DNA of 64,000 nucleotides from JAICMB01 sp963802915 (GTDB taxonomy: Bacteria; Acidobacteriota; Terriglobia; Bryobacterales; Bryobacteraceae). This document shows positions 55,151 through 63,688 of the stretch, one piece after another (position 1 is the first letter of the stretch; each line of letters begins with the position of its first letter). The stretch spans positions 1 through 64,000 of the forward strand of contig CAWDKQ010000025.1 of assembly GCA_963802915.1 (NCBI GenBank). Direction: 5' to 3'. The position numbers and the translations under genes were made by a program. A model generated the notes under the pieces. It did not search any database and was not told where the DNA came from. It saw only the letters and a list, made by a program, of their open reading frames with translations.

Positions 55151-56089
55151 ATGAGGCAAGGCCGGATTGTGTCCTTATTTGCACTGTTGTTAGGGGCACA
55201 ACTTCTATTCCCCCAACAACCCAGTTCTTCACCGCCGATTGCGCCGGCGACCGGAGCGCGCTATCCGACCGCGACGCAATCTCCACATCAGTCCTTAGCG
55301 GGGCTGCGGCATGTCACCGCAAAAGATCTTACGCGCGAGCAGATGGAGCAATTCCTCCAGACTGCTCAGATCGTTGCGACCAAGCCCATCGAAGTGGGCA
55401 TCACGCACACGCAGCGCGTCACACTTTCCGACGGGCAGATCTATCACGACGCACACGTTCAGACCATCGATATCTATAAAGCCGAATATCGCTCCAAAGA
55501 AGGCGTCGAGAAGAACTTCACCGATTCCTACAAGTACAACATCGCCGCGTACCGGCTCGACAAGATGATGGATATGGGCATGGTTCCGGTCTGCGTGTAT
55601 CGGGTAGTGGACGGGAAGCCGGCGGCGGTGGATTGGTGGGTGGACGGCGTGCAATTCGATGAGGCCGGACGCCGCGATAAGAGCATCGATCCTCCGGACC
55701 TCAACGAATGGGGCCGTCAGATGAACGATATGCGCGATTTCGATCAGCTGATCTACAATGTCGATCGAAATCAGGGAAACGTTTTGATCGATAAGGATTG
55801 GAAGGTTTGGGCGATCGATCATTCGCGATCGTTCCGTATCAATCCGACACTGCGCAATCCGGAGAACCTGCGCCGCATTAGCGGAAAGCTGCTGGCAGGA
55901 ATGAAAACGCTAAATCAACAGAACTCCGAAGCTCATCTCCTTCCGTATATCAGCAAAGACGCAATCCAGACGATGCTGCAGCGTCGCGATCTGCTGGTTA
56001 GTTTTTTCGAGAAGCAAATCACTCAGAAAGGCCCGGATGTCGTGCTCACGGATATGCCACGGCACACTGAACACGTAACCATCCCATAA
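55151..56089 (+). CDS. secreted protein with a kinase-like catalytic core (HipA/PI-kinase/FAM20-like fold, predicted)
   Basis: 312 residues with a signal peptide (IVSLFALLLGAQLLFPQQ). After a low-complexity linker, residues about 75-250 contain FTDSYKYNIAAYRLDKMMDM and MVPVCVYRVVDGKPAAVDWW. The most telling parts are a catalytic-loop-like FDQLIYNVDRNQGNVLID and a metal-binding-like WAIDHSRSFRINP, the D..N and D pair seen in HipA, PI3/4-kinase and FAM20-like kinases. I infer a kinase fold acting outside the cytoplasm. A degenerate scaffold is possible. Its stop overlaps the next start by one base (TAATG). Confidence 0.6.
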   Translation: MRQGRIVSLFALLLGAQLLFPQQPSSSPPIAPATGARYPTATQSPHQSLAGLRHVTAKDLTREQMEQFLQTAQIVATKPIEVGITHTQRVTLSDGQIYHDAHVQTIDIYKAEYRSKEGVEKNFTDSYKYNIAAYRLDKMMDMGMVPVCVYRVVDGKPAAVDWWVDGVQFDEAGRRDKSIDPPDLNEWGRQMNDMRDFDQLIYNVDRNQGNVLIDKDWKVWAIDHSRSFRINPTLRNPENLRRISGKLLAGMKTLNQQNSEAHLLPYISKDAIQTMLQRRDLLVSFFEKQITQKGPDVVLTDMPRHTEHVTIP

Positions 56090-57315
56090 TGCAGCGCGCG
56101 CTCGTTTTGCTGGCGTTTTTCAGCGCCGGTTTGTGGGCTCAGAAGTTTTACACCTACGTTGACGATCTTGGGCCGGATTACGTGCAGTTAGCGTGGGGAA
56201 CAACCGATGGAGACAACACCATCGGACGGACGTCGGTATCGCACGGCGAGGCCACGTTGCGTATCAACGGCCGGACCATTACGTCACGGCAGAATAACGC
56301 GACGATCTCGGGCCTGGAGCCGGATCACATTTATCCCTACGAAGTTCTGATTGGGGGCAAGAAAATCGGCGAAGGCCAGGTGCGCACGTGGGCTGCGCAG
56401 GCGAACAAGCTCTGCTTTTTCGTGATCGGCGATTACGGAACCGGCAGGCCGCTCCAATATCAGATTGCGCGCGCGATGTGGGACGAATTTCAACGGCGCG
56501 CCAATAGCGACAACCCGGTTCGATTCGTAATCAGCGTCGGAGACAATATCTATGGGAACATCTCGGGATTCCTGCTCGGCATCGTCCATACGGGCGCTTC
56601 CGACACCGACTGGACGAACAAGTTTTTCGAACCGTACGAACCATTGCTGGCGCGCATTCCGTGGTTCCCGACGCTCGGCAATCATGACGGCAATGAAACC
56701 GAATCGCGAGGCGACCTACCGGCTTATCTCGACAACATGCCGTTTCCAGGGGGAACGCCCGGCCGATACTACCATTTCAATTACGCTGGCCTCGCTGACT
56801 TCTTCGGACTCGATAGCACGTTTAACTCGGAATCGGGACCTCCCCGGCCTGCCTTTTCGGTCGACAGCCCGGAATTTCATTGGATGCAGCAGGAGTTTCC
56901 CAAAGCGAAATCGCCGTGGGTGATTCCGTATTATCATCACCCGGTTTTCAATGCCGGTCCGCTGCATGTGCCGAGCATGCGCGAACTGCAGCATTGGATG
57001 CCGCTATTCCAGCAGGCCGGCGTGCGCGTGGTGTTCAACGGGCATGAGCACAATTTCCAGGTCAGCGAGGACAATGCGCAGAGCTTCGGAATCCGCTTCA
57101 TCACTTCGGGCGCAGGCGGCGAGCTGCGGCCGGGCAATATTCAAAAGAAGATGAAGCGCGCCAACATCGCGGCATGGGCGCCGCAGAATCACTTCCTGGT
57201 AGTTGAGATCGAAGGCAAAGTCATGAAAGTGACGCCGCTGGGGTTCGAGCCGATTGCGATTGTCGATGGCGACGGCAAGCTAGTGCATCCTCCGTTTATC
57301 GTGACGCTTCCGTAG
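56089..57315 (+). CDS. secreted metallophosphoesterase (purple-acid-phosphatase-like)
   Basis: 408 residues. Signal peptide QRALVLLAFFSAGLWAQ; a fibronectin-III-like N-domain (about 25-100) with YVQLAWGTTDGDNT. The calcineurin-like core has FFVIGDYGTG (first metal Asp), FVISVGDNIYG (second Asp), PTLGNHDGNETES (Asn-His-Asp), PYYHHPVFN (His) and VVFNGHEHNFQ (His-x-His). All metal ligands are present, so it should be active on phosphomonoesters or diesters. It overlaps the kinase-like gene by one base. Its TAG stop directly abuts the converging kinase stop. Confidence 0.92.
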   Translation: MQRALVLLAFFSAGLWAQKFYTYVDDLGPDYVQLAWGTTDGDNTIGRTSVSHGEATLRINGRTITSRQNNATISGLEPDHIYPYEVLIGGKKIGEGQVRTWAAQANKLCFFVIGDYGTGRPLQYQIARAMWDEFQRRANSDNPVRFVISVGDNIYGNISGFLLGIVHTGASDTDWTNKFFEPYEPLLARIPWFPTLGNHDGNETESRGDLPAYLDNMPFPGGTPGRYYHFNYAGLADFFGLDSTFNSESGPPRPAFSVDSPEFHWMQQEFPKAKSPWVIPYYHHPVFNAGPLHVPSMRELQHWMPLFQQAGVRVVFNGHEHNFQVSEDNAQSFGIRFITSGAGGELRPGNIQKKMKRANIAAWAPQNHFLVVEIEGKVMKVTPLGFEPIAIVDGDGKLVHPPFIVTLP

Positions 57316-57891
57316 TCAATCGAAGAGGCTGTTTTTCCACAAACGGCGGCCGGCCATCGAAATGGAAAGGCCCCATGCGGCGATCGCGAGAACAGCTAAC
57401 GGAGCCCAAAGCGAATTTCCGAAGTATATCGCCGATACGTGCGGCGTGGCGGCATTGCCCAGCAGCAGCAAAGCCACTACGTAGCCGACTGTCATCGATA
57501 ACAGACCCCAGCGCAAGACCACAAACGCTTCGATGCTGTACAGAAGCAAGCTCACGGTCCACACCATCAGATGATTGCCACCGCCGAGTACGTCGAGGCC
57601 AGTGAAAAGCAAAACCCAAACACCCGCCGCCAGCCAGCGATTGCGAATCAGTACTCGAAGAAGGAACAGAATGAAGAAGTAGAACAGCACATTACGCGTC
57701 TGGCGCGCGACGGCTTCGAGCAGGAGTCCGATGGTAGGGCGTGTCCCGAGGAGGATACCGGTGTCAAAAAGATCCGGCGTCCAGCCGGGGTCGTGGATCG
57801 TCAAAACGTTTCGCGCTTGTGAGATAAGTGCCATGACGATACCCAGCGCCACACCGAAAAGGACGTCGCGGCCGACGACCGGGTCGCGCAT
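57316..57891 (-). CDS. C-terminal membrane segment of the Ser/Thr kinase, separated by a frameshift
   Basis: 191 codons in a different frame from the kinase ORF. It starts with RDPVVGRDVLFGVALGIVMA and has about five more helices (NVLFYFFILFLLRVLI, WVLLFTGLDVLGG, MTVGYVVALLLLGNAA, PLAVLAIAAWGLSISMAG). The kinase ORF loses its membrane character right after RRHWPQTLIS near 57912, where a one-base change would lead into GRMRDPVVGR. I therefore read both as one gene of roughly 900 codons (57316-60022) with a single frameshift. Confidence 0.65.
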   Translation of the reverse strand: MRDPVVGRDVLFGVALGIVMALISQARNVLTIHDPGWTPDLFDTGILLGTRPTIGLLLEAVARQTRNVLFYFFILFLLRVLIRNRWLAAGVWVLLFTGLDVLGGGNHLMVWTVSLLLYSIEAFVVLRWGLLSMTVGYVVALLLLGNAATPHVSAIYFGNSLWAPLAVLAIAAWGLSISMAGRRLWKNSLFD

Positions 57892-60022
57892 CCGCCCGGT
57901 AAGAATGCTCGTCGCTTGAAATCAGCGTTTGCGGCCAATGCCGACGGACAGAGGGCTCAATGGCAACGAAGACCGTCCACATCAGCACGCCATAAAACAC
58001 CGCAGTGCATAGTTCCAGGAAGAACATGCCGACCGTGCCCAACGACAGAACGAAGTGCGCCTGGCAAAGCCAGAGGGCCATGAGCACAGAGAACATAAAA
58101 ACGGACAAATGGATGGCGCCGCGGCGGTTCCCGCGTCCTTGAACGAAATTTCGGCGAGCAATCAAAGCGGCGCCGAAACAGACGATCACGGCGAACAAGG
58201 AAACGACGGCATAGAAAACGTCGCTGTTGCCGGCTCCCTCCGGTGGCGGCATGCGATCCGGCTTCGTCCACGGCGAGACCACCGTGAAGGCGACGGGCTT
58301 ATTTCGTAAAGAAGCAGCTTCAATGCGAACGGGGTGCTCCGTTCCGGGCCACTCGCCTGTCCAAGCTGCACGGGAATCGGAGGCGGCAAGAAAAGTCCAT
58401 TCCGGATCGGCCGACTTTAGCTGCGCGCGATCCAGACCGGCGGCTGCGAACAGCGGATCCCAATCGACTGCTCCCGCGGACCCTTTCGTAGGCTCCTGAT
58501 GCTGCGGAGGCATGGATCGGAAGTCCGTCAGAAGTCCTCGAGAATCGAGTTGCACGTTGATCATGCCGGAATAGATGGGCGGAGGCGATTCGTTCTCGAC
58601 GATGCCGGGGATTAACAAATCGCTGTGAAATTCCTCGCCTATCAACGGGTAGGGGCTTTGGCGATACCAAAAGCGGAGAGGCTGCGGTTTCCAACTCGGT
58701 AGCACGCGGCGCCAGTCTGGCGCATGCTTCAAGTTTTGTCCGGCGAAAGAGAAGAAGTCGTTGTCCCAATTAAAGCCTTGCGCATCATCGACGGCGTCCG
58801 GAGAATACCCGATCCGCTCGACGAGGTCGCGAGCCTTTTGAGCCAAAACTTCGGGAGCTAACGGCCGGACCATTTCGAGCCCGTTCGTTTGAGTGGTGAT
58901 CGCCGCGCTGGCGATGACGCCGATTACGATCGCAGCGAAGATCGAGATGGCAACGAGGGGCGACAGCCCTTCCCCTTCACCCGCGGCCATGACCATTTCC
59001 GGCGATGGTGTTTCGCCGGCCGCGAGAGCGGCGGCCAGCGGGTCGCCTCCTGGAAGCGCCGCCGACACGGCTAAAGCCGAGGATGGACGCCGCGCCGGAT
59101 CGGGATCAAGACAGCGGAGGATGACGCGCTCTACCACCGGGTCGAGATCGCGAACCAGTGTGCTGAGGCTCACTGGCGTGGCTTGGGTCTGAAGGCGAGT
59201 CAATTCCTCTAGCGTGGCGGCTTCGAAGGGCCGCTTTCCCGTGAAGATTTCGTAGAGAACCAAGCCGAGAGAGTAAAGGTCGCTTCGGACTGTTACTTCT
59301 TTGCCAGCGAGCTGCTCGGGCGCCATGTAGGCGGGCGTTCCGCTGCGGATCTCGCTGCCGGTGATTTCCCCAGCCAGCGCGGCGAGCCCAAAATCGGTAA
59401 GCAGAACGTGCCCGCGGCCATCGAGCATGATGTTGCCGGGTTTCAGATCGCGATGGAGAACGCCCTTTTCGTGAGCCGCTGCCAAACCGGCGCAAAGACG
59501 CCGTGCGATTTCGATTGCCTTATCCGCCGGAAGACGCCCGATGCGCCGAAGAAGCGAAGCGAGGTCTTCGCCGTCCACGTATTCCATGGAAAGAAACAGA
59601 TGGCCATCGACTTCGCCGACGTCGTAAACACGGCAGACGTTCGGATGCGAAACCTGTCGAGCGACGCGAACCTCGTTGCGGAACCGGTCGACCGAAGCCG
59701 AGTTACCGGAGAGCGATGCTGGCAGAAATTTAAGCGCGACCTGTTGGCCCAGGGTAAGGTCGTCGGCGCGATAAACCTCACCCATGCCGCCTTTACCAAG
59801 CAAGGCAACGATGCGGTAACGAGAAGCGAGAATTGAGCCCGGAAGGAAACGGCTTTCAGAAGTTGGAGTCGACGGGCCGGAAGGCGCGGCCGAAGCTGCC
59901 GCAGTCATGGTGGCAAATGAGGTCACGGCACCGACTGGCCGACCGCAGGATGAACAGAAGCGGCTGGTCTCGCCGATGTCGCCGCCGCAGACCGAGCATT
60001 GGTGTATGGACTTCAGGTCCAT
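57764..60022 (-). CDS. zinc-ribbon Ser/Thr protein kinase with C-terminal membrane domain
   Basis: 752 codons before the frame break. An N-terminal zinc ribbon (CSVCGG...FCSSCGRP, residues 9-28) leads to a Hanks-type kinase domain (about 68-335): YRIVALLGKGGMGEVYRADD, VALKFLPA (Lys), VLHRDLKPGNIML (catalytic loop), LLTDFGLAAL (metal site), SGTPAYMAPEQL. A transmembrane helix near 355-375 (LVAISIFAAIVIGVIASAAI), an extracytoplasmic region (about 380-600), then several helices follow. It probably relays an external signal to intracellular phosphorylation. A PP2C gene lies nearby on the same strand. Confidence 0.9.
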   Translation of the reverse strand: MDLKSIHQCSVCGGDIGETSRFCSSCGRPVGAVTSFATMTAAASAAPSGPSTPTSESRFLPGSILASRYRIVALLGKGGMGEVYRADDLTLGQQVALKFLPASLSGNSASVDRFRNEVRVARQVSHPNVCRVYDVGEVDGHLFLSMEYVDGEDLASLLRRIGRLPADKAIEIARRLCAGLAAAHEKGVLHRDLKPGNIMLDGRGHVLLTDFGLAALAGEITGSEIRSGTPAYMAPEQLAGKEVTVRSDLYSLGLVLYEIFTGKRPFEAATLEELTRLQTQATPVSLSTLVRDLDPVVERVILRCLDPDPARRPSSALAVSAALPGGDPLAAALAAGETPSPEMVMAAGEGEGLSPLVAISIFAAIVIGVIASAAITTQTNGLEMVRPLAPEVLAQKARDLVERIGYSPDAVDDAQGFNWDNDFFSFAGQNLKHAPDWRRVLPSWKPQPLRFWYRQSPYPLIGEEFHSDLLIPGIVENESPPPIYSGMINVQLDSRGLLTDFRSMPPQHQEPTKGSAGAVDWDPLFAAAGLDRAQLKSADPEWTFLAASDSRAAWTGEWPGTEHPVRIEAASLRNKPVAFTVVSPWTKPDRMPPPEGAGNSDVFYAVVSLFAVIVCFGAALIARRNFVQGRGNRRGAIHLSVFMFSVLMALWLCQAHFVLSLGTVGMFFLELCTAVFYGVLMWTVFVAIEPSVRRHWPQTLISSDEHSYRADARPGRRPRRPFRCGAGYRHGTYLTSAKRFDDPRPRLDAGSF

Positions 60023-60059
60023 GATCGCACGGCCCGCGGCGCTTTCAGCAAGGAGCTAG

Positions 60060-60629
60060 TTAGCCGAGATATTCGACGTGGACGTAGGTGCCCAGCCTGG
60101 TATTGTAGGCGAGATACCAACCTGGATCGTCGGGATCTTCGTAAATAACGATGGGATCGCCGGCCCAATTCCAGCCAGTTACGAACCCGATGTCGGCGGG
60201 AGCGACGCTGAAATAGAAACCGCCAAACCAGAAGCGCGAGGGGCCTCCACCCGCGAGACGAAAAACATGTCCCCGGCCGAAGCCACCCGTAAAGTGTCCG
60301 TGTTCCCAGGGATGGTCCATGTGGTACCGCGCGGCGCCACCGTCGTGTCCGACCCACTCGCCGTTCCTGTGCACATGAGGAGCTTCAGGATGACCTGGAG
60401 CATCGCGAAAATTTCCGGCGGCACGATTCGGTTCCTGATGCGCCGCCGGAGCTTCCTGGTGTGCCGCCGGAGCTTCCTGATGAGCGGCAGGAGCCGGTCC
60501 ATGAGGCGGAATGTATCCGTGTCCGACGGAGCGCGGAGCTTGACGTTCTTCGTGGTGTTCTTGCGCAACCAGAAGCGGAGCAGTCGAGAGCAGCAAGATG
60601 GAGGTGAGGAAACCAATAGTTTTTCGCAT
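60060..60629 (-). CDS. secreted low-complexity protein of unknown function
   Basis: 189 residues, signal peptide KTIGFLTSILLLSTAPLLVA. A histidine/proline-rich region holds three tandem APAAHQE-type units (residues about 45-67), then HPEAPHVHRNGEWVGHDGG and HPWEHGHFTGGFGRGHVFRL, and a C-terminal tryptophan/tyrosine-rich part (RFWFGGFYFSVAPADIGF, DDPGWYLAYNTRLGTYVHVE). The many histidines could bind metal. No known family recognised. It is 37 bases upstream of the kinase on the same strand. Confidence 0.65.
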   Translation of the reverse strand: MRKTIGFLTSILLLSTAPLLVAQEHHEERQAPRSVGHGYIPPHGPAPAAHQEAPAAHQEAPAAHQEPNRAAGNFRDAPGHPEAPHVHRNGEWVGHDGGAARYHMDHPWEHGHFTGGFGRGHVFRLAGGGPSRFWFGGFYFSVAPADIGFVTGWNWAGDPIVIYEDPDDPGWYLAYNTRLGTYVHVEYLG

Positions 60630-60673
60630 ATTCAGAGGTTTAGAAGCCAGCCATCGGTCATTCTAGCCGATTC

Positions 60674-61651
60674 TCAAGCGGAGCGGCCGAGCACAAACAT
60701 GGTAACGTCGTCAGCCCGTTGCTGGCCTCGAAACATTTTCAGGTCGTCACGGCAGGCGGCGATGAGCGATGCCGGCGCGGTGGATCGAGCGCTCCCGATC
60801 AACTCGCACAGGCGATCGCATCCATACTCGTTGCCGAGATCGTCGGTGGCTTCCGAGACGCCGTCGGAATAAATCAGCATGTGATGGCCAGGATCGAGGA
60901 CCAGGTTATCGACGGAGAACTCTTCATTGCAGAACATGCCGACGGGTAGGTTCGACGATTCGAGCGGAGTAACGCTGCCGTTGCGGGCGACGAGCGGGTG
61001 CGGGTGACCGGCATTACAAATCTCGACTTGTCCATCGTCGAGAGCGCGGCCGCAAACCAGAGTGGCGTAGTGCGTTGGAAGCGTGCTCTCGGAGAAAACG
61101 CGGCTGGCGTGCTCCAGCATGCATTTCAATGACATTCCTACTGAGATGAGCGCGCGGAACATGGCATGGAGATGCGCCATGAGCATGGAAGCGGCGACAC
61201 CCTTTCCGGAAACATCGCCAACCATGAAATAGAGACCGCGTTCGCCAGCGTCAACCACGTCGCAGTAGTCGCCGCTGACGATGCCCGCAGGCTCGTAATG
61301 ATACGAGACGCGCCATCCGCGGCATGTCAGATCGTGGCTGGGCAGGAGTCCACGCTGCACTTGAGCGGCAAGCTGGAGATCGCGTTCCAACGCATCGCGC
61401 TCGGCCCGGTTGAGGTGATCGAGGCAAAAACGCACAAGGGGATCGGCGATGAGACGGTCGCATTCGATGGTGTCATGGCACGCCTCGCAAATTCCGTATG
61501 TTCCCGCGTCGACTCTTGCCAGAGCGGCGTCGACTTCGTCGAGAAGGGAGTGGAGTCGGGCAGAGTGGACAGGCTCCGTGGCAGCTTGTTCCAGGCGCTG
61601 CTTGCGAACCAGCAGCTGCTGAACCATGAAGTCGTTTACAACGGCAGACAT
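60674..61651 (-). CDS. SpoIIE-type PP2C phosphatase with a DksA/TraR-like zinc-finger N-terminus
   Basis: 325 residues from ATG 61651 (MSAVVNDFMVQQLLVRKQRL). Residues 1-95 are a helical hairpin plus CEACHDTIECDRLIADPLVRFC, the layout of DksA/TraR zinc fingers. A linker with LERDLQLAAQVQRGLLP precedes the PP2C/SpoIIE domain (about 125-325). Metal-binding Asp residues lie in IVSGDYCDVVD, FMVGDVSGKGVAASMLMAH, LIYSDGVSEATD and ADDVTMFVL. It dephosphorylates Ser/Thr phosphoproteins, possibly anti-sigma-factor antagonists. A longer upstream start (61975) is in frame but lacks family support. Confidence 0.85.
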   Translation of the reverse strand: MSAVVNDFMVQQLLVRKQRLEQAATEPVHSARLHSLLDEVDAALARVDAGTYGICEACHDTIECDRLIADPLVRFCLDHLNRAERDALERDLQLAAQVQRGLLPSHDLTCRGWRVSYHYEPAGIVSGDYCDVVDAGERGLYFMVGDVSGKGVAASMLMAHLHAMFRALISVGMSLKCMLEHASRVFSESTLPTHYATLVCGRALDDGQVEICNAGHPHPLVARNGSVTPLESSNLPVGMFCNEEFSVDNLVLDPGHHMLIYSDGVSEATDDLGNEYGCDRLCELIGSARSTAPASLIAACRDDLKMFRGQQRADDVTMFVLGRSA

Positions 61652-61786
61652 TTCCGTGAGCTCCTCGCTATTCGATGCAGCGGCATACTCACAGGATACG
61701 GAGCAAATCCCTGGCATGATACCCGATTCGTGCGGTGGATGAAACATCGCAGGCGAAATCAACATCCTGATTGACGTGATGTCTCT

Positions 61787-62362
61787 ATGAAGTGCTTCTC
61801 CGCGGGCGGAATTGCAGTTTTTGGCCTGGCTTGCTCGGTGGCGCAATGCCAGGAGATCAAAGTCCCGGCCGACGCGTCGATCCACCACTTCGAACAAATC
61901 GATAAGGAGGTTTTTGCCGGATCGAAACCTCGAACCGACCAGGATTTCCAGTTCCTGGAATCGCTGCATGTCCACTACATCGTGAATGCGAGGTTTCTGC
62001 CGTTCTTTTCCGGTTCGGAGAAGCGGAAAGCCAAGAAATACGGCATGACCTTGCTATGCCTGCCGATGAACGCCTCGCCGATCGCGCCGTCTGAAAAACA
62101 TGTCGACAAGATTCTGCTCACTATCCGAGATAAACAGTTTCAGCCGGTCTACATTCATTGCGTTCTCGGCCGCGACCGGACGAGTTTAATCGCGGGTCTT
62201 TACCGGATTTACTTCCTAGGCGTTTCCAAGAACGAGGCGTGGCGAGAAATGAAAGAAAGCGGATTCCACACCTGGTGGTGCGTTCGCGGTCTGAAAGCTT
62301 ACTTCAATAAGCATGCCGACCATCCTCCGAAGGTCATGGAAGCGATGCAGTCACGAACATAA
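61787..62362 (+). CDS. secreted dual-specificity/tyrosine-type protein phosphatase
   Basis: 191 residues, signal peptide KCFSAGGIAVFGLACSVAQC. The Cys-x5-Arg signature is HCVLGRDRTSLIAGLYRI, so the catalytic Cys and Arg are present. Earlier segments FAGSKPRTDQDFQFLESLHV and MTLLCLPMNASPIAPSEKHV match the DSP fold (general-acid region). Exported phosphatases of this class act on phosphoproteins, phytate or phosphoinositides outside the cytoplasm. The 3' end overlaps the converging Nramp-type gene by 29 bases. Confidence 0.82.
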   Translation: MKCFSAGGIAVFGLACSVAQCQEIKVPADASIHHFEQIDKEVFAGSKPRTDQDFQFLESLHVHYIVNARFLPFFSGSEKRKAKKYGMTLLCLPMNASPIAPSEKHVDKILLTIRDKQFQPVYIHCVLGRDRTSLIAGLYRIYFLGVSKNEAWREMKESGFHTWWCVRGLKAYFNKHADHPPKVMEAMQSRT

Positions 62363-63623
62363 TGACAGTCGCGATCAGCATGACAGCAGCAGACGCCCAT
62401 CCTAGCCAACGAAGCAGAGGGCCATTGCGGTGTTCGCCCATGATGTCGGAGCGGCTGGTGAGGAGCACTACGAGAACGAGCAGGGGCGGAGCAAGGACGC
62501 CGTTGAGTACCGCGGACCAGAAGAGCATCTTGACGGCATCGAGGCCGGCATAATCCAAGCCGACGCCGAGTCCCATGGCGATCGCGATGACCGCATAGAA
62601 ACCGTGAGCTAGCGGAGGGTGAACCTCCAACGATCCGACCCAGTCCGCGGCTTCCGCGATCGCGTAGGCACAAGATCCGACCAATACCGGGACCCCGAGC
62701 ATGCCGGCGCCGATCAATCCCAGGCTGAAGAGCCAGTACGCGCCATCGCCTGCCAGTGGACGTAAAGCTTCGGCTGCATCGCGCGCGGTTGAGATTGAAG
62801 TTTTACCGTGCGCGTGCAATGTGGCGGCGGAAGTGAGAATGATGAAGTACATCACCAGGTTCGAGAACAGCATGCCTGTGACAACGTCATTTCGCGAACG
62901 GCGTATTTCCCGTTTGGATGCACCCTCGCGCTGCTTGACGGTGCTGCGGCCGATAGCGATTTCCTCCTCCACTTCCTGCGCGGCCTGCCAAAAGAAGAGA
63001 TAAGGCGAAATAGTCGTTCCCAGGATGCCGACCAGCGTCGCCCAATACGTGCCCGTCCACTCTACACGTGGGATTAAGGTGGACCGCAGAACCTCAGGCC
63101 AATTCGGGTGCGCCAGGAACGCGGCAGCGACGTACGCGAATAAGGCGAGGGTCAGCCACTTGAAGATCCGGGCGATGGTTCGATAATTTGTCCAGAACAG
63201 CAGAGCGACAAGAAAGATGGCATATGCGGGAGTCCAATAAATGGGCCTGACGCCGGTCAGGAGCCCCGTGACAGCGGCCATGCCGCCGAGATCCGCGGCG
63301 ATGTTCACGACATTGGCTAAGACGAGCAGCGCGCAGGCGCTCCATAGAATCCAGCGGGGATACCGGATGCGAATCACGCCGGCCAATCCGAGTCCGGTGA
63401 CCATCCCGAGCCGAGCACACATGATTTGCACGGCGGCCATTAAGGGGAAAGAGAAGAGCGCGGTCCACAGGGGCGTGTAGCCGAAAGCGGCTCCGGTGAC
63501 CGAATAGGTCGAGATGCCCGAAGGATCGTCATCCGCGGCGCCGGTAATCAAGCCGGGGCCAAGGTTGGAAAAGAATCTGCGGAAACGTCCTCGAAGTACA
63601 GACGCGCGGCGCTCGCGGTGCAT
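62334..63623 (-). CDS. Nramp-family divalent-metal-transporter homologue with non-canonical metal-site motifs
   Basis: 429 residues, about eleven helices. The first helix reads NLGPGLITGAADDDPSGI, where canonical Nramp metal transporters have DPGN. Helix 6 reads ILGTTISPYLFFWQAAQEV, where the canonical MPH motif with its metal-binding Met would lie. Other family segments: FGYTPLWTALFSFPLMAAVQ and VVNIAADLGGMAAVTG. Loss of both motifs suggests a different substrate from Mn/Fe, such as Mg or another solute. Confidence 0.85.
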   Translation of the reverse strand: MHRERRASVLRGRFRRFFSNLGPGLITGAADDDPSGISTYSVTGAAFGYTPLWTALFSFPLMAAVQIMCARLGMVTGLGLAGVIRIRYPRWILWSACALLVLANVVNIAADLGGMAAVTGLLTGVRPIYWTPAYAIFLVALLFWTNYRTIARIFKWLTLALFAYVAAAFLAHPNWPEVLRSTLIPRVEWTGTYWATLVGILGTTISPYLFFWQAAQEVEEEIAIGRSTVKQREGASKREIRRSRNDVVTGMLFSNLVMYFIILTSAATLHAHGKTSISTARDAAEALRPLAGDGAYWLFSLGLIGAGMLGVPVLVGSCAYAIAEAADWVGSLEVHPPLAHGFYAVIAIAMGLGVGLDYAGLDAVKMLFWSAVLNGVLAPPLLVLVVLLTSRSDIMGEHRNGPLLRWLGWASAAVMLIATVIMFVTASLP

Positions 63624-63688
63624 GAAGCACTGATTTTACAGTAGAGGGCGTGGTGTGAATTCGAACGGCATCGCTGTACCCTGAAAAC

